Positions 10,988-22,502 of a DNA stretch of 64,000 nucleotides are shown piece after piece. The notes below the pieces were generated by a model. The model was given only the letters and a program-made list of their open reading frames with translations. It was not told the origin of the DNA and did not search any database. Position 1 is the first letter of the stretch; every line of letters starts with the position of its first letter. Position numbers and translations under genes: made by a program. Source of the DNA: Pandoraea communis (GTDB taxonomy: Bacteria; Pseudomonadota; Gammaproteobacteria; Burkholderiales; Burkholderiaceae); assembly GCF_902459745.1 (NCBI RefSeq), contig NZ_CABPSJ010000006.1:327245-391244 (forward strand), read 5' to 3'.

Positions 10988-11312
10988 TCAGTTTCCCCCG
11001 CGTCTCATCTTCGACCCAGCGTGCATAGGCAGGCAATGCCGCAGTGGCGGGCCATGCAACGATTTCAGGTACGTCGTAAGGATGATGTTCTTTGATGTAC
11101 TGCTCAAGCGCACCATAACGGGCGGCAGTCGTCTTGATCATGAGTGGCACTTCGATACTCGTCTCGCGCTTGCCTTGCCACCGATAGCTGGAACGCACCG
11201 GCGCCAATTGCTGTACACATGCCGCCAGCCGCTCGGAAAGCATGCCGTCGATCACGGCTTCGGCGCTAGTCTCGTCGGGAAACGTCGTCATGACGATAAG
11301 AAGAGCATCCAT
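10980..11312 (-). CDS. cutA: CutA1 divalent-ion tolerance protein
   Basis: A 110-residue CutA1-family protein, a small ferredoxin-like-fold trimer linked to divalent metal tolerance; the exact role is unresolved even in E. coli. The family core is clear: [38 protein letters not shown], and the C-terminal [14 protein letters not shown]. The start was set at ATG 11312, which gives the standard length. It sits directly ahead of dsbD and overlaps it by eight bases, an association seen in several proteobacteria. Its promoter must lie in the short stretch after the rplQ terminator. Confidence 0.93.
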   Translation of the reverse strand: MDALLIVMTTFPDETSAEAVIDGMLSERLAACVQQLAPVRSSYRWQGKRETSIEVPLMIKTTAARYGALEQYIKEHHPYDVPEIVAWPATAALPAYARWVEDETRGKLNV

Positions 11313-11434
11313 AGTGTGCGGTAGACCGTTCAGGCATAAGGATTGTTCACTGTACACCGCCCCCATGAAACGTGCGCATCGGTCTGCAATTTCCGGACTG
11401 ATGCCATCACGCTTTCGGACAACACGCCGAAACG

Positions 11435-11462
11435 AAAAAAGCCAGGTCAATGACCTGGCTTT
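11435..11462 (-). terminator. terminator of the ribosomal super-operon after rplQ
   Basis: On the minus strand AAAGCCAGGTCA faces TGACCTGGCTTT with a six-T run, 44 bases after the rplQ stop. It closes the alpha operon before cutA-dsbD. Confidence 0.92.
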
Positions 11463-11505
11463 CTCATACGACTCACGATCTCGAAAAGATCGTTGCGCGA
11501 ATCGC

Positions 11506-11898
11506 TTACTCAGCGACTTCCGGCGCTTCCGTGTCGACTTCCGGACGGTCCAGCAGTTCGACGAAAGCCATCGGAGCGTTATCGCCCACGCGGAAACCCA
11601 TCTTCAGGATACGCAGATAGCCGCCCGGACGGTTGGCAAAACGCGGACCCAGTTCGTTGAACAGCTTGGTGACCATTTCACGATCGCGCAGGCGATTGAA
11701 CGCCAGACGACGGTTGGCAACCGAGTCCTTCTTGCCCAGGGTGATGAGGGGCTCGACAACCTTACGCAGCTCCTTGGCCTTCGGCAGCGTGGTCTTGATC
11801 GCTTCGTGCTGGATCAACGAGTTCGACATGTTACGCAGCATTGCCAGACGGTGGCTGCTGGTGCGGTTCAGTTTACGCAGACCATGACGGTGACGCAT
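11506..11898 (-). CDS. rplQ: ribosomal protein bL17
   Basis: A 130-residue 50S protein, last gene of the alpha operon. It begins [20 protein letters not shown], the invariant L17 start, and keeps the [17 protein letters not shown] core. The C-terminal tail ([14 protein letters not shown]) is acidic, longer than the E. coli form and typical of Burkholderiales. A 155-base spacer separates it from rpoA; that spacer contains a GGCC-rich hairpin with a TTCG loop (about 12020-12043) that could be a processing or attenuation site. Confidence 0.97.
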   Translation of the reverse strand: MRHRHGLRKLNRTSSHRLAMLRNMSNSLIQHEAIKTTLPKAKELRKVVEPLITLGKKDSVANRRLAFNRLRDREMVTKLFNELGPRFANRPGGYLRILKMGFRVGDNAPMAFVELLDRPEVDTEAPEVAE

Positions 11899-12053
11899 TT
11901 CAACTTTCCTTTAAACAGAGTTTTCGACCTAGCTCTTCTATCGGTGACAAACACCGCGGGCCGGTACCTTCGCTATCGGCCGTATCGGAACACTCCGACG
12001 TGCCGCACTTACGGAACGACATGGCCACCCGAAGGCGGCCATATCGTTACACA

Positions 12054-13031
12054 TTACTTCTCGAGACCAGCCGGCGGCCAGTTTTCGAGCTTCATGCCCA
12101 GCGTGAGACCACGCGAGGCAAGCACTTCCTTGATCTCGTTGAGCGATTTGCGACCCAGGTTCGGGGTCTTGAGCAATTCGTTCTCGGTACGCTGGATCAG
12201 GTCACCGATGTAGTAGATGTTTTCGGCCTTCAGGCAGTTGGCCGAACGCACCGTCAACTCGAGATCGTCCACCGGACGCAGCAGGATCGGATCGATCTGC
12301 GGCGCACGCGACGGCGCTTCGCTGGCGGCTTCCGTGCCTTCCAGCGCAGCGAACACCGACAGTTGGTCGACGAGGATGCGAGCCGATTGACGGATCGCTT
12401 CTTCCGGCGACACCACACCGTTGGTTTCGATGTTCATCACGAGTTTGTCCAGGTCCGTACGCTGCTCCACACGGGCCGATTCGACCGCATAGCTCACACG
12501 CTTGACCGGCGAGAACGACGCGTCGAGGACGATACGACCAATCACCTTGGCCGAATCGTCGCCATAACGGCGCACGTTACCCGGGACATAACCACGACCC
12601 TTTTCGATCTTGATCTGAACGTCGAGCTTGCCGCCCTTGGCCAGATGCGCAATCACGTGATCGGGGTTGATCAGTTCCACATCATGCGGCACTTCGATAT
12701 CCGAAGCGCGCACTACACCTTCACCATCCTTGCGCAGCGTAACGGTGACTTCGTCACGGTTATGCAGCTTGAACACAACACCCTTCAGGTTCAACAGGAA
12801 GTTGACGACATCTTCCTGGACACCGTCGATGGTGGAGTATTCATGCACAACGCCGGCGATCGTCACTTCGGTCGGCGCATAGCCCACCATCGACGACAAC
12901 AGCACGCGGCGAAGCGCGTTGCCCAAGGTGTGGCCGTAGCCACGTTCGAACGGCTCCATCACGACTTTGGCGTGATGCTCACCGACCGGCTCAACCGCAA
13001 TGATCTTGGGCTTCAACAAACTGGTTTGCAT
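12054..13031 (-). CDS. rpoA: RNA polymerase alpha subunit
   Basis: A 325-residue alpha subunit that nucleates RNA polymerase assembly and contacts activators and UP elements. The N-terminal dimerisation domain (about 1-235) has [18 protein letters not shown] near residue 35. The C-terminal domain (about 250-325) has [19 protein letters not shown] and the helix-hairpin-helix sequence [19 protein letters not shown]. Start at ATG 13031 (MQTSLLKPK) behind AAGGAAACC. Lies between rpsD and rplQ as in most proteobacteria. Confidence 0.98.
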   Translation of the reverse strand: MQTSLLKPKIIAVEPVGEHHAKVVMEPFERGYGHTLGNALRRVLLSSMVGYAPTEVTIAGVVHEYSTIDGVQEDVVNFLLNLKGVVFKLHNRDEVTVTLRKDGEGVVRASDIEVPHDVELINPDHVIAHLAKGGKLDVQIKIEKGRGYVPGNVRRYGDDSAKVIGRIVLDASFSPVKRVSYAVESARVEQRTDLDKLVMNIETNGVVSPEEAIRQSARILVDQLSVFAALEGTEAASEAPSRAPQIDPILLRPVDDLELTVRSANCLKAENIYYIGDLIQRTENELLKTPNLGRKSLNEIKEVLASRGLTLGMKLENWPPAGLEK

Positions 13032-13133
13032 AGGTTTCCTTTTCAATACCCTCGGCTCGTTACACCGATAAGGCTGATGGGTGACAACCTGCACGGAACG
13101 CAAAACGCGCCGTGAGGCGCGTCAGCATACGGA

Positions 13134-13757
13134 TTAACGCGAATACAATTCGACGATCAGGCTTTCGTTGATGTCGCCCGCGATATCGCTACGTTCCGGC
13201 AGTGCCTTGAAAGTGCCTTCCATCTTCTTGGCGTCAACCGAAACCCAGATCGGGAAACCGACTTGCTCAGCCAGCGACAGCGATTCTTGAATACGCACTT
13301 GCTTCTTGGCCTTCTCGCGCACGGTGACGATGTCACCGGCCTTGACCTTGATCGACGGGATGTTGGCAACAACACCGTTCAGCACGATCGCCTTGTGGCC
13401 GACCAGCTGGCGCGCTTCAGCGCGCGTCGAGCCAAAGCCCATGCGGTACACGACGTTGTCCAGGCGCGACTCGAGCACTTGCAGCAGGTTTTCACCCGTG
13501 TTGCCCTTGAGACGGTCGGCTTCCGCGAAATAACGACGGAACTGACGCTCGAGCACGCCGTAAATACGCTTGACCTTCTGCTTTTCGCGCAGTTGGTTAC
13601 CGTAGTCCGACGTACGTGCACCCGAGGTGCGGCCATGCTGACCCGGTTTGCTATCCAGCTTGCACTTGTCGGCGAGCGAGCGACGTGCGCTCTTCAGGAA
13701 GAGGTCGGTACCTTCACGGCGGGAGAGTTTGGCCTTCGGGCCGATATAACGTGCCAC
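13134..13757 (-). CDS. rpsD: ribosomal protein uS4
   Basis: A 207-residue 30S assembly protein that binds the 5' domain of 16S rRNA and, in E. coli, represses its own operon. The N-terminus [20 protein letters not shown] lacks the zinc-binding cysteines of the C+ type. An S4 RNA-binding domain follows at about residues 95-160 ([20 protein letters not shown]). An extended -10 promoter and a perfect hairpin precede it in the 149-base gap after rpsK. Confidence 0.98.
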   Translation of the reverse strand: MARYIGPKAKLSRREGTDLFLKSARRSLADKCKLDSKPGQHGRTSGARTSDYGNQLREKQKVKRIYGVLERQFRRYFAEADRLKGNTGENLLQVLESRLDNVVYRMGFGSTRAEARQLVGHKAIVLNGVVANIPSIKVKAGDIVTVREKAKKQVRIQESLSLAEQVGFPIWVSVDAKKMEGTFKALPERSDIAGDINESLIVELYSR

Positions 13758-13851
13758 GGTTGTTCCTTTATCTCAAAATCTGACGTAGCGAACTTTGTCC
13801 ACTACGCAAGTCCGGCACCAATGTACCGGACGGTGGTCTTAGAAATTGCTA

Positions 13852-13892
13852 CGCGCACGGCCGAGACCGTGCGCGAACCCGCGATTATAGCA
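13852..13892 (-). promoter_or_regulatory. extended -10 promoter and hairpin ahead of rpsD
   Basis: The minus strand reads TGCTATAAT (13892-13884), an extended -10 element, with no recognisable -35. Right after the expected start site comes a perfect hairpin CGCGCACGG-tctcgg-CCGTGCGCG (13875-13852). This suggests an internal alpha-operon promoter whose transcript begins with a stable stem before rpsD. Confidence 0.5.
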
Positions 13893-13906
13893 GGATTTGA
13901 AGCGTC

Positions 13907-14311
13907 TTAGATACGACGACGCTTCGGCGGGCGGCAGCCGTTGTGCGGGACCGGCGTCACGTCCGAGATGGCCGTGATCTTGATACCCAGCGCATTCAGC
14001 GCGCGAACCGCGGATTCGCGACCCGGGCCCGGGCCCTTGATGCGAACTTCCAGGTTCTTCACACCGTATTCGAGTGCCACGCGGCCAGCCGACTCAGCAG
14101 CAACCTGGGCAGCGAACGGGGTCGATTTACGCGAACCCTTGAAGCCCTGGCCACCCGACGTCGCCCATGCCAGCGCATTGCCCTGACGATCGGTGATCGT
14201 GATGATGGTGTTGTTGAACGAAGCGTGGACGTGCACGACGCCTTCTGCAACGCTCTTCTTGACCTTCTTGCGAACGCGCTGCGAAGCGGCGTTGTTCTGT
14301 TGCTTAGCCAT
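13907..14311 (-). CDS. rpsK: ribosomal protein uS11
   Basis: A 134-residue 30S platform protein near the E site. The family signatures [19 protein letters not shown], the N-to-isoAsp-prone [17 protein letters not shown] and the closing [13 protein letters not shown] are intact. 17 bases separate it from rpsM, its partner in the alpha operon. Confidence 0.98.
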   Translation of the reverse strand: MAKQQNNAASQRVRKKVKKSVAEGVVHVHASFNNTIITITDRQGNALAWATSGGQGFKGSRKSTPFAAQVAAESAGRVALEYGVKNLEVRIKGPGPGRESAVRALNALGIKITAISDVTPVPHNGCRPPKRRRI

Positions 14312-14328
14312 GAGTTCCTATCCTCTGG

Positions 14329-14694
14329 TTACTTCTTCAGCGAGACGCCGGCCTTACGCGGGCCCTTACGGGTACGCGCATTGGTACGGGTGCGCTGACC
14401 GCGGAGCGGCAAGCCCTTGCGGTGACGCATACCACGATAGCAGCCCAGATCCATCAGGCGCTTGATGTTCATCGTCACTTCACGGCGCAGGTCACCCTCA
14501 ACCGTCAATTGACCGACTTGATCACGCAGCTTTTCGAGATCAGCGTCGTCGAGGTCCTTGACCTTCTTCGAGAACGGCACACCGGCGGCTTCGCAAATCT
14601 GGCGAGCGCGCGTGCGGCCGACACCGTAAATAGCCGTCAGGCCGATAGCGGTGTGCTGGTGGTTCGGGATGTTAACCCCTGCGATACGAGCCAT
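14329..14694 (-). CDS. rpsM: ribosomal protein uS13
   Basis: A 121-residue 30S head protein that forms bridges to the large subunit. It begins [20 protein letters not shown] and carries the conserved [12 protein letters not shown] helix-two-turn-helix region and [19 protein letters not shown] near the C-terminus. First gene after rpmJ; in E. coli the rpsM leader is the S4 target. Confidence 0.98.
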   Translation of the reverse strand: MARIAGVNIPNHQHTAIGLTAIYGVGRTRARQICEAAGVPFSKKVKDLDDADLEKLRDQVGQLTVEGDLRREVTMNIKRLMDLGCYRGMRHRKGLPLRGQRTRTNARTRKGPRKAGVSLKK

Positions 14695-14729
14695 TCGTAA
14701 TTCCCCAACTAAATAGCGTTAAAGGCCGA

Positions 14730-14846
14730 TTAGCCCTGACGTTGCTTGTGGCGCGGATCCGAACTGCAGATCACGCGCAGCACGCCTTTGCGCTTCACAA
14801 ACTTGCAATTGCGGCAGATGCACTTAACAGATGCCAAAACTTTCAT
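14730..14846 (-). CDS. rpmJ: ribosomal protein bL36
   Basis: A 38-residue 50S protein. The translation is [20 protein letters not shown], then [18 protein letters not shown]. Cys11, Cys14, Cys27 and His33 make the zinc ribbon of the zinc-binding (C+) form of L36, so this copy depends on zinc; no zinc-free paralogue lies in the window. The start ATG at 14846 is preceded by AGAGAGGGAATTGTC. It sits between infA and rpsM as usual. Confidence 0.97.
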   Translation of the reverse strand: MKVLASVKCICRNCKFVKRKGVLRVICSSDPRHKQRQG

Positions 14847-14865
14847 GACAATTCCCTCTCTCTAA

Positions 14866-15084
14866 TCACTTCGCCCGGAAGACGATCCGCGCACGCGACA
14901 GATCGTAGGGCGTCAACTCTACCGTCACCTTATCTCCGGGAAGGATGCGGATGTAATGCATCCGCATCTTGCCGGAAATATGTCCGAGTACTACATGGCC
15001 ATTTTCCAGCTTTACCCGGAAGGTGGCATTGGGGAGGTTTTCAAGAACCTCGCCCTGCATTTGAATAACGTCGTCTTTCGACAT
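14866..15084 (-). CDS. infA: translation initiation factor IF-1
   Basis: A 72-residue single OB-fold protein that occupies the ribosomal A site during initiation. The core [26 protein letters not shown] is standard. It is encoded between secY and rpmJ, an arrangement common in betaproteobacteria and Gram-positives but not in E. coli. The second residue Ser ([10 protein letters not shown]) differs from the usual Ala. Confidence 0.96.
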   Translation of the reverse strand: MSKDDVIQMQGEVLENLPNATFRVKLENGHVVLGHISGKMRMHYIRILPGDKVTVELTPYDLSRARIVFRAK

Positions 15085-15096
15085 GATCCAGGATCA

Positions 15097-16434
<1,338 letters not shown>

Positions 16435-16457
16435 TGCTGGCTCCGGGGTGACCTAAC

Positions 16458-16892
16458 TTACTCTGCAACCGAACCGCCAGCCGCTTGAATGGCGGTGAGC
16501 GCACCCTTGGTGACGCCCAGACCCTTCACAACGACTTTGCGGGTGATCTCGCCCGAGGCGATGATCTTGGCCGACAGCGACAGCTCGCTCACCAGACCAG
16601 CCTGCTTCAGAACCAGCAGATCGATCTCGTCGACCGGCAGGTTGTTCAGGTCGGCCAGGCGAACTTCGCCCACGAAACGACGCGTCAGCGACTTGAAGCC
16701 ACGCTTCGGCAGACGACGTTGCAGCGGCATTTGACCGCCTTCGAAGCCCACCTTGTGGAAGCCGCCCGAACGCGACTTCTGACCCTTGTGACCACGGCCG
16801 GCGGTTTTACCCAGACCCGAACCGATGCCACGGCCAACGCGGCGCTTGGCGTGCTTGGCGCCTTCTGCCGGCTTAATCGAATTCAATTCCAT
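16458..16892 (-). CDS. rplO: ribosomal protein uL15
   Basis: A 144-residue late-assembly 50S protein. The basic glycine-rich N-terminal extension ([29 protein letters not shown]) threads into 23S rRNA, and the globular C-terminal part ends [20 protein letters not shown]. It is 23 bases ahead of secY in the spc operon. Confidence 0.98.
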   Translation of the reverse strand: MELNSIKPAEGAKHAKRRVGRGIGSGLGKTAGRGHKGQKSRSGGFHKVGFEGGQMPLQRRLPKRGFKSLTRRFVGEVRLADLNNLPVDEIDLLVLKQAGLVSELSLSAKIIASGEITRKVVVKGLGVTKGALTAIQAAGGSVAE

Positions 16893-16903
16893 TTTGCCCT
16901 CGC

Positions 16904-17086
16904 TCAGTCGACGATCTTCACAAGGTACGAGACCTTGTTGATCATGCCCCGCACAGCGGGCGTATCCTGCAACTCGCTGACCGAATTGAGGCGACGCAGG
17001 CCCAGGCCCTTGACGGTCGCGCGGTGTTCTTCACGCGTACCGATCAGGCTCTTGACCAGCTTAACTTTCACAGTTTGCTGCGACAT
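16904..17086 (-). CDS. rpmD: ribosomal protein uL30
   Basis: A 60-residue 50S protein, start set at the ATG at 17086 ([16 protein letters not shown]). The L30 signature [27 protein letters not shown] is complete. Eleven bases separate it from rpsE upstream and from rplO downstream. Confidence 0.97.
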   Translation of the reverse strand: MSQQTVKVKLVKSLIGTREEHRATVKGLGLRRLNSVSELQDTPAVRGMINKVSYLVKIVD

Positions 17087-17097
17087 ATTGATCACCC

Positions 17098-17616
17098 TTA
17101 GCCGAGGATCTCTTCCACCGACTTGCCACGCTTGGCGGCGATGTCAGCAGGAGTCGATTGTTTCTTCAGGCCGTCGAGCGTGGCGCGGACCAGGTTGTAC
17201 GGGTTCGTCGAGCCAAGGCTCTTCGTCACCACGTTGGTCACGCCCATCACCTCGAACACCGCGCGCATCGGGCCACCGGCGATAACACCGGTACCGTCCT
17301 TTGCCGGCGACATCAGGACGCGCGAGGCGCCATGCTGGCCGAGAACGTTGTGTTGCAGGGTGCCGTTCTTCAGGGGCACCTTGAACATATTGCGGCGGGC
17401 TTGTTCCATTGCCTTTTGAACGGCAACCGGGACTTCCTTCGCTTTGCCTTTGCCCATGCCGATGCGGCCATCGCCGTCACCAACCACGGTCAACGCGGCA
17501 AAACCGAGAATACGGCCACCCTTCACAACCTTCGTGACACGGTTGACCGCGATCATCTTCTCGCGAAGGCCGTCGTCGCGTTCGTCAGCCTGAACTTTCG
17601 CTTGCATCTTTGCCAT
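17098..17616 (-). CDS. rpsE: ribosomal protein uS5
   Basis: A 172-residue 30S protein important for decoding fidelity and mRNA helicase activity. The S5 double-stranded RNA-binding domain (about residues 17-80) includes [19 protein letters not shown] and [14 protein letters not shown]. The loop where spectinomycin resistance usually maps, [10 protein letters not shown], looks wild type. The start [19 protein letters not shown] lies 13 bases after rplR. Confidence 0.98.
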   Translation of the reverse strand: MAKMQAKVQADERDDGLREKMIAVNRVTKVVKGGRILGFAALTVVGDGDGRIGMGKGKAKEVPVAVQKAMEQARRNMFKVPLKNGTLQHNVLGQHGASRVLMSPAKDGTGVIAGGPMRAVFEVMGVTNVVTKSLGSTNPYNLVRATLDGLKKQSTPADIAAKRGKSVEEILG

Positions 17617-17629
17617 GACGGATCCTTAC

Positions 17630-17995
17630 TTAGAACTTGAGGCCGGCTTCACGGGCAGCGTCGGCGAGAGCCTTAACGCGACCGTGATAGCGGAAGCCCG
17701 AGCGGTCGAAAGCAACGCTTTCGATGCCGGCAGCCTTCGCCTTCTCGGCGATACGACGGCCGATCAGCGCTGCAGCGGCAGCGTTGCCACCCTTGCCTTC
17801 CTTGTCGCCCAGTTCCTTGCGCACTTCGGCTTCCAGCGTCGAAGCGCTGGCCAACACTTGCGTGCCGTCTTCCGAGAAAACTTGCGCGTAAATGTGCACG
17901 TTGGTGCGATGCACGGAAAGGCGATGCACCTTCTGAGCTGCCAGCTTGATACGAGTCTGGCGAGCGCGGCGCACACGAGATTGTTTCTTGTCCAT
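17630..17995 (-). CDS. rplR: ribosomal protein uL18
   Basis: A 121-residue 5S-rRNA-binding 50S protein. Start set at ATG 17995 ([20 protein letters not shown]). The C-terminal half has the conserved [43 protein letters not shown]. Eleven bases follow rplF. Confidence 0.98.
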   Translation of the reverse strand: MDKKQSRVRRARQTRIKLAAQKVHRLSVHRTNVHIYAQVFSEDGTQVLASASTLEAEVRKELGDKEGKGGNAAAAALIGRRIAEKAKAAGIESVAFDRSGFRYHGRVKALADAAREAGLKF

Positions 17996-18006
17996 GTTTC
18001 GCACCC

Positions 18007-18540
18007 TTACTTCTTCTTGGTTTCCTTGAGGATCACCACCTCGTCCGCATAGCGGACGCCCTTACCCTTGTAGGGCTCGGGCGGACGGTAACCGCGAACT
18101 TCCGCAGCCACTTGTCCGATGCGTTGCTTATCAACGCCTTTGATGATGATCTCCGTCTGCGTCGGGGTCTCTGCTTTCACGCCTTCCGGCATGGCATGCA
18201 CAACATCGTGCGAGAAACCCAGCTCGAGCTTCAGGTTGTTACCTTCAGCCTTGGCACGGTAACCCACGCCAACGAGTTGCAGTTTCTTTTCGAAACCCTT
18301 GCTCACGCCGGTCACCATATTGTTGACCAGCGCACGTTCCGTACCGTACAGCGCATTCGCTTCGCGGCTTTCATCGGCCGGGGCGAAGGTGACGGTGCCG
18401 TCTTCGATCTTGACGATCACAAGGGGATTGATGCCGCGGGTCAGCGAACCCAGGGCGCCCTTGATCGTCAGCACATTGCCAGCCAGCGTTGCTTCAACGC
18501 CCTTCGGCAGTGCAATGGGACTCTTACCTACTCGAGACAT
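18007..18540 (-). CDS. rplF: ribosomal protein uL6
   Basis: A 177-residue 50S protein built of two similar domains near the GTPase centre. It begins [19 protein letters not shown] and ends with the signature [24 protein letters not shown]. The loop sequence of domain two, [23 protein letters not shown], is intact. Fifteen bases after rpsH. Confidence 0.98.
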   Translation of the reverse strand: MSRVGKSPIALPKGVEATLAGNVLTIKGALGSLTRGINPLVIVKIEDGTVTFAPADESREANALYGTERALVNNMVTGVSKGFEKKLQLVGVGYRAKAEGNNLKLELGFSHDVVHAMPEGVKAETPTQTEIIIKGVDKQRIGQVAAEVRGYRPPEPYKGKGVRYADEVVILKETKKK

Positions 18541-18555
18541 TTCAACTCTCCTCGG

Positions 18556-18951
18556 TTAGGCGACGTAGCAGATGACTTCGCCGCCCACGCCGGTGGCGCG
18601 TGCTTTGCGATCGGTCATCACGCCCTTCGGGGTCGAGACGATAGCAACGCCGAGGCCATTCATGACCTGCGGGATGTCGTTGCGGCTCTTGTACACACGC
18701 AGACCCGGACGCGACACGCGCTCGAGGCGCTCAATCACAGGACGGCCAGCGTAGTACTTCAGTGCAATGTTCAGCACCGGCTTCGTTTCTTCTGCTTCAA
18801 CCGCGAAGTCTTCGATGTAGCCTTCGTCCTTGAGGACTTTGGCGATCGAGACCTTCAGCTTGGAAGAGGGCATCTTCACCGATGCTTTCTCAACCATCTG
18901 AGCGTTGCGGATGCGAGTCAGCATATCGGCGATAGGATCGCTCATGCTCAT
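18556..18951 (-). CDS. rpsH: ribosomal protein uS8
   Basis: A 131-residue 30S protein binding the central domain of 16S rRNA; in E. coli it represses the spc operon by binding mRNA near rplE. It has [20 protein letters not shown] at the start and the invariant [26 protein letters not shown] end. A second ATG two codons in could also serve as the start. Confidence 0.98.
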   Translation of the reverse strand: MSMSDPIADMLTRIRNAQMVEKASVKMPSSKLKVSIAKVLKDEGYIEDFAVEAEETKPVLNIALKYYAGRPVIERLERVSRPGLRVYKSRNDIPQVMNGLGVAIVSTPKGVMTDRKARATGVGGEVICYVA

Positions 18952-18964
18952 GGTGCTTCTCCTA

Positions 18965-19270
18965 TTACCAGCTAGCTTTGGTCACGCCCGGGATTTCGCC
19001 ACGGAAGGCGATTTCACGGATCTTGTTACGGGCCAGGCCGAATTTGCGGAAGGTACCGCGCGGACGGCCAGTCAGGTCGCAACGATTGCGTTGACGCGTC
19101 GGATTGGCGTTACGCGGCAGCTGTTGCAGCGCCAGACGTGCTTCATAACGCTCGTCTTCCGACTTGCTGGTGTCTTCGATGATCGCTTTGAGGGCGTCGC
19201 GCTTGGCAGAAAATTTCTGCGCCAGACGGGCGCGTTTCTTTTCGCGTTCGATAAGTGCCAGTTTAGCCAC
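18965..19270 (-). CDS. rpsN: ribosomal protein uS14, long zinc-free type
   Basis: A 101-residue 30S protein. This is the long form without CXXC zinc motifs (one Cys only, in [20 protein letters not shown]), so it does not need zinc, unlike the rpmJ product in the same cluster. It keeps the family end [17 protein letters not shown]. It sits 7 bases after rplE. Confidence 0.97.
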   Translation of the reverse strand: MAKLALIEREKKRARLAQKFSAKRDALKAIIEDTSKSEDERYEARLALQQLPRNANPTRQRNRCDLTGRPRGTFRKFGLARNKIREIAFRGEIPGVTKASW

Positions 19271-19277
19271 GATTACC

Positions 19278-19817
19278 TCAGTTACGGAACGGGAATTTGA
19301 ACGCCGACAGAAGAGCCTTGGCTTCTTCGTCAGTCTTCGCGGTCGTGGTGATGCTGATGTTCAGACCACGCAGCGCGTCGATTTTGTCGTACTCGATTTC
19401 GGGGAAGATGATCTGTTCCTTCACACCGATGTTGTAGTTGCCACGACCGTCGAACGCACGACCCGAAATACCACGGAAGTCACGCACGCGCGGCAGAGCC
19501 ACGGTGATGAAACGATCCAGGAATTCGAACATACGTTCACCGCGCAGCGTCACCATCGTACCGATCGGGTAACCTTCGCGGATCTTGAAACCGGCGATAG
19601 CCTTGCGAGCCTTCGTCACCACCGGCTTTTGACCGGCAATTTTCGTCAGGTCGCCAACGGCGTGCTCAATGATCTTCTTGTCAGCAACGGCTTGACCAAG
19701 GCCCATGTTCAGGGTGATCTTGGTGATGCGCGGCACTTCCATGACAGACTTGTAACCGAACTGCTTAGTCAGCTCGGCGACAACTTTGTCTTTATAGAAT
19801 TCTTGCAAACGGGCCAT
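19278..19817 (-). CDS. rplE: ribosomal protein uL5
   Basis: A 179-residue 5S-rRNA-binding 50S protein that contacts P-site tRNA. Conserved pieces are the [21 protein letters not shown] beginning and [24 protein letters not shown], ending AFKFPFRN. 18 bases separate it from rplX. Confidence 0.98.
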   Translation of the reverse strand: MARLQEFYKDKVVAELTKQFGYKSVMEVPRITKITLNMGLGQAVADKKIIEHAVGDLTKIAGQKPVVTKARKAIAGFKIREGYPIGTMVTLRGERMFEFLDRFITVALPRVRDFRGISGRAFDGRGNYNIGVKEQIIFPEIEYDKIDALRGLNISITTTAKTDEEAKALLSAFKFPFRN

Positions 19818-19835
19818 TATCTATACTCCCTGCGA

Positions 19836-20147
19836 TTAGGCACCGACGACCGTAGCACCGGTCGTCTTGAGGAAGCGGACCTTCTTGCCGTCTTCGACCT
19901 TGATGCCCACACGCGACGGCTTGCCATTGGCATCCACCAGCGCCACGTTCGAAACGTGGATCGGCATCGTCTTGTCGACCACGCCACCTTGCGTGCCCTT
20001 CATCGGGTTCGGCTTGACGTGCTTCTTGGCAACGTTCACGCCCTCGACGACCAACTTGTCGCCATCAACGGCCAGGACCGTGCCACGCTTGGCCTTGTCC
20101 TTACCCGTCAGCACGATGACTTGGTCACCCTTACGAATCTTGTTCAT
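19836..20147 (-). CDS. rplX: ribosomal protein uL24
   Basis: A 103-residue 50S assembly-initiator protein with an N-terminal KOW motif ([25 protein letters not shown]). The C-terminal part has [21 protein letters not shown]. Eleven bases downstream of rplN. Confidence 0.98.
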   Translation of the reverse strand: MNKIRKGDQVIVLTGKDKAKRGTVLAVDGDKLVVEGVNVAKKHVKPNPMKGTQGGVVDKTMPIHVSNVALVDANGKPSRVGIKVEDGKKVRFLKTTGATVVGA

Positions 20148-20158
20148 GTGTCGGCTCC

Positions 20159-20527
20159 TTACAGCACTTCCGGGGCCAGCGACACGATCTTCATGAAGCG
20201 TTCGGTACGCAGTTCACGCGTAACCGGCCCGAAGATACGGGTGCCGATCGGCTCGAGCTTGGTATTAAGCAGCACGGCGGCGTTGCCGTCGAATTTGACC
20301 AGCGAGCCGTCCTGGCGACGCACGCCCTTGGCGGTGCGCACGACCACTGCGTTGTAGATTTCGCCCTTCTTGACGCGACCACGCGGGGCAGCATCTTTCA
20401 CGCTGACCTTGATGATGTCGCCAATGCCGGCGTAGCGACGCTTGGAGCCGCCCAGCACCTTGATGCACATCACTTCGCGCGCACCGGTGTTGTCGGCTAC
20501 TTCGAGCCGGGTTTCAGTTTGAATCAT
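20159..20527 (-). CDS. rplN: ribosomal protein uL14
   Basis: A 122-residue 50S protein that forms an intersubunit bridge. The start at ATG 20527 ([20 protein letters not shown]) gives the universal length, and the family signature [21 protein letters not shown] is present. It is the first gene behind the spc promoter described at 20731-20768, with a leader of about 200 bases. Confidence 0.98.
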   Translation of the reverse strand: MIQTETRLEVADNTGAREVMCIKVLGGSKRRYAGIGDIIKVSVKDAAPRGRVKKGEIYNAVVVRTAKGVRRQDGSLVKFDGNAAVLLNTKLEPIGTRIFGPVTRELRTERFMKIVSLAPEVL

Positions 20528-20730
20528 GGTGTTATCTTCCCAACTTAATCCGACACATACGCGTCGGTCAGTCTTGGTCCCCGTCAGCACCAAAGGATGC
20601 CGTTTGGGTTGAGTCGTTCAAAAGTGGACAACCTTGCTACCTTCACCTGCCTCGTAGAGGATACGAATCGGATCAGGAAGCCATCCACTCCCTTGCGAAA
20701 CCAAAGACCGGTTTTAGCGAAAGAAGCGGA

Positions 20731-20768
20731 AAGTCCGGAATTATACAATGATAATTCCGGACTTGCAA
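20731..20768 (-). promoter_or_regulatory. spc promoter embedded in a 14-bp perfect inverted repeat
   Basis: The minus strand reads TTGCAA (20768-20763), 17 bases, TATAAT (20745-20740): a near-consensus sigma-70 promoter for rplN onward. The -10 region lies inside a perfect inverted repeat, AAGTCCGGAATTAT and ATAATTCCGGACTT around a 6-base loop (20731-20764). The remaining ~205 bases of the gap form the rplN leader and hold no gene. Confidence 0.75.
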
Positions 20769-20792
20769 GTCAAGCCTTCGCTTCAGCTCACC

Positions 20793-21065
20793 TTAGATGA
20801 TACGGGCGGCTTCCACGAGACGGGAGACCGTCCAGGCCTTGGTCTTCGACAGCGGGCGGGATTCTTGAATCTCGACCGTATCGCCTTCCTTGTACTGGTT
20901 GGTCTCATCGTGCGCGTGGTACTTCTTCGAACGCACGATGTACTTGCCGTAGAGCGGGTGCTTCATTTGACGCTCGACCAGCACGGTAACCGTCTTGTCC
21001 ATCTTGTCGCTGACAACCTTACCCACGAGGGTACGCTTCAGCGAGGTCTTAGCGGTATCGTTCAT
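20793..21065 (-). CDS. rpsQ: ribosomal protein uS17
   Basis: A 90-residue OB-fold 30S protein. The signature [29 protein letters not shown] and the loop [25 protein letters not shown] are standard. Its start overlaps the rpmC stop by four bases (ATGA). It is the last S10-operon gene before the 265-base gap that contains the spc promoter. Confidence 0.98.
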   Translation of the reverse strand: MNDTAKTSLKRTLVGKVVSDKMDKTVTVLVERQMKHPLYGKYIVRSKKYHAHDETNQYKEGDTVEIQESRPLSKTKAWTVSRLVEAARII

Positions 21066-21256
21066 TTCTGGCTCGCCTTCTCAGTCAACACGGTACGCAC
21101 ACGCGCGATGTCCTTGCGCACCTTCTTCAGCTGGCTGGTGTTGCTCAGCTGTTGGGTGCCCGCTTGCATGCGAAGACCGAATTGGGCCTTCAGCAGATCC
21201 GACAGTTCCTTGTTCAGGCCGTCGACATCCTTGGCACGAAGTTCGGATGCTTTCAT
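21062..21256 (-). CDS. rpmC: ribosomal protein uL29
   Basis: A 64-residue two-helix 50S protein near the exit tunnel and a docking point for trigger factor and SRP. It begins [20 protein letters not shown] and has the conserved [11 protein letters not shown] and [12 protein letters not shown]. It overlaps rpsQ by four bases and follows rplP by 14. Confidence 0.98.
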   Translation of the reverse strand: MKASELRAKDVDGLNKELSDLLKAQFGLRMQAGTQQLSNTSQLKKVRKDIARVRTVLTEKASQK

Positions 21257-21270
21257 TTCAAATTCTCCCC

Positions 21271-21687
21271 TCAGGCGCCAAGGCGACGTACGAAGAACGT
21301 CGTCTGAATCGGCAGCTTGGCGGCAGCCAGGCGGAACGCCTCGCGCGCCAGCGCTTCATCCACACCGTCCATTTCGTACAGCATCTTGCCCGGTTGAATC
21401 TCGGCGACGTAGTACTCCGGGTTACCCTTACCGTTACCCATACGCACTTCTGCCGGCTTTTGCGAGATCGGCTTGTCCGGGAAGATACGGATCCAGATAC
21501 GACCACCGCGCTTGATGTGGCGAGTCATGGCACGACGCGCGGCTTCGATTTGACGAGCCGTCAGGCGACCACGACCGACCGCCTTCAGGCCGAATTCGCC
21601 GAACGACACTTCGTTGCCACGCGTGGCGACGCCAGTGTTACGGCCCTTCTGCTCTTTGCGATACTTTCTGCGTTTCGGTTGCAGCAT
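21271..21687 (-). CDS. rplP: ribosomal protein uL16
   Basis: A 138-residue 50S protein at the A-site and peptidyl transferase entrance. It begins [17 protein letters not shown] and has the signatures [29 protein letters not shown]. The conserved arginine of that last motif (R81 type) is present. Two bases separate it from rpsC. Confidence 0.98.
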   Translation of the reverse strand: MLQPKRRKYRKEQKGRNTGVATRGNEVSFGEFGLKAVGRGRLTARQIEAARRAMTRHIKRGGRIWIRIFPDKPISQKPAEVRMGNGKGNPEYYVAEIQPGKMLYEMDGVDEALAREAFRLAAAKLPIQTTFFVRRLGA

Positions 21688-21689
21688 GA

Positions 21690-22493
21690 TTATTCTCCAG
21701 TCTTGGCGTCGCCTTCAGGCTTGCCAGCCGGACGGCGTGCACCACCGCGCTTCGCACCGGCCTTATCGCCAGCGTCGTCACGACGGGGGCGACGGTCGCC
21801 CGGACGCGCGTTGCGGCGCGGACGCTTTTCTTCGGCCGGCTCTTCAGCCACCGGAGCGTCGTTGCGGCCCAGCGTGTCACCCTTGTACACCCACACCTTG
21901 ATACCGATGATGCCGTACGTCGTCTTCGCTTCCGCAGTTGCGTAGTCGATGTCGGCGCGCAGCGTATGCAGAGGCACACGGCCTTCGCGATACCACTCGG
22001 TACGGGCGATTTCGATACCGTTCAGACGGCCGGCGCTCATGATCTTGATGCCTTGGGCACCCAGACGCATCGCGTTCTGCATCGCGCGCTTCATTGCGCG
22101 ACGGAACATGATACGGCGCTCGAGCTGCTGAGCGATCGAATCAGCGATAAGCTGCGCATCGGTTTCCGGCTTGCGGATTTCCTCGATGTTCACGTGCACG
22201 GGCACGCCCATGCGCTTTTGCAGCTCGGCCTTGAGGATTTCGATGTCCTCGCCCTTCTTGCCGATCACAACACCCGGACGCGAGCTGAAAATCGTGATGC
22301 GCGCGTTACGTGCCGGACGTTCGATGATCACGCGGCCAACCGAAGCGTTCTTCAGCTTCTTCTTCAGATATTCGCGAACGTCGATGTCTTCCTTCAACAT
22401 CTTTGCGAAATTCTGATTGTTGGCGTACCAACGCGAAGCCCAGTTACGGCTGACAGCCAGACGGAAGCCAGTCGGATGAATTTTCTGTCCCAT
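21690..22493 (-). CDS. rpsC: ribosomal protein uS3
   Basis: A 267-residue 30S protein with mRNA helicase function at the entry tunnel. The KH domain (about 38-107) includes the GXXG-type motif [11 protein letters not shown]. The core matches E. coli S3, while the C-terminus (about 212-267) is a lysine/arginine/proline-rich tail ([19 protein letters not shown]...) typical of Burkholderiales. Confidence 0.98.
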   Translation of the reverse strand: MGQKIHPTGFRLAVSRNWASRWYANNQNFAKMLKEDIDVREYLKKKLKNASVGRVIIERPARNARITIFSSRPGVVIGKKGEDIEILKAELQKRMGVPVHVNIEEIRKPETDAQLIADSIAQQLERRIMFRRAMKRAMQNAMRLGAQGIKIMSAGRLNGIEIARTEWYREGRVPLHTLRADIDYATAEAKTTYGIIGIKVWVYKGDTLGRNDAPVAEEPAEEKRPRRNARPGDRRPRRDDAGDKAGAKRGGARRPAGKPEGDAKTGE

Positions 22494-22502
22494 CGTGACC
22501 CC

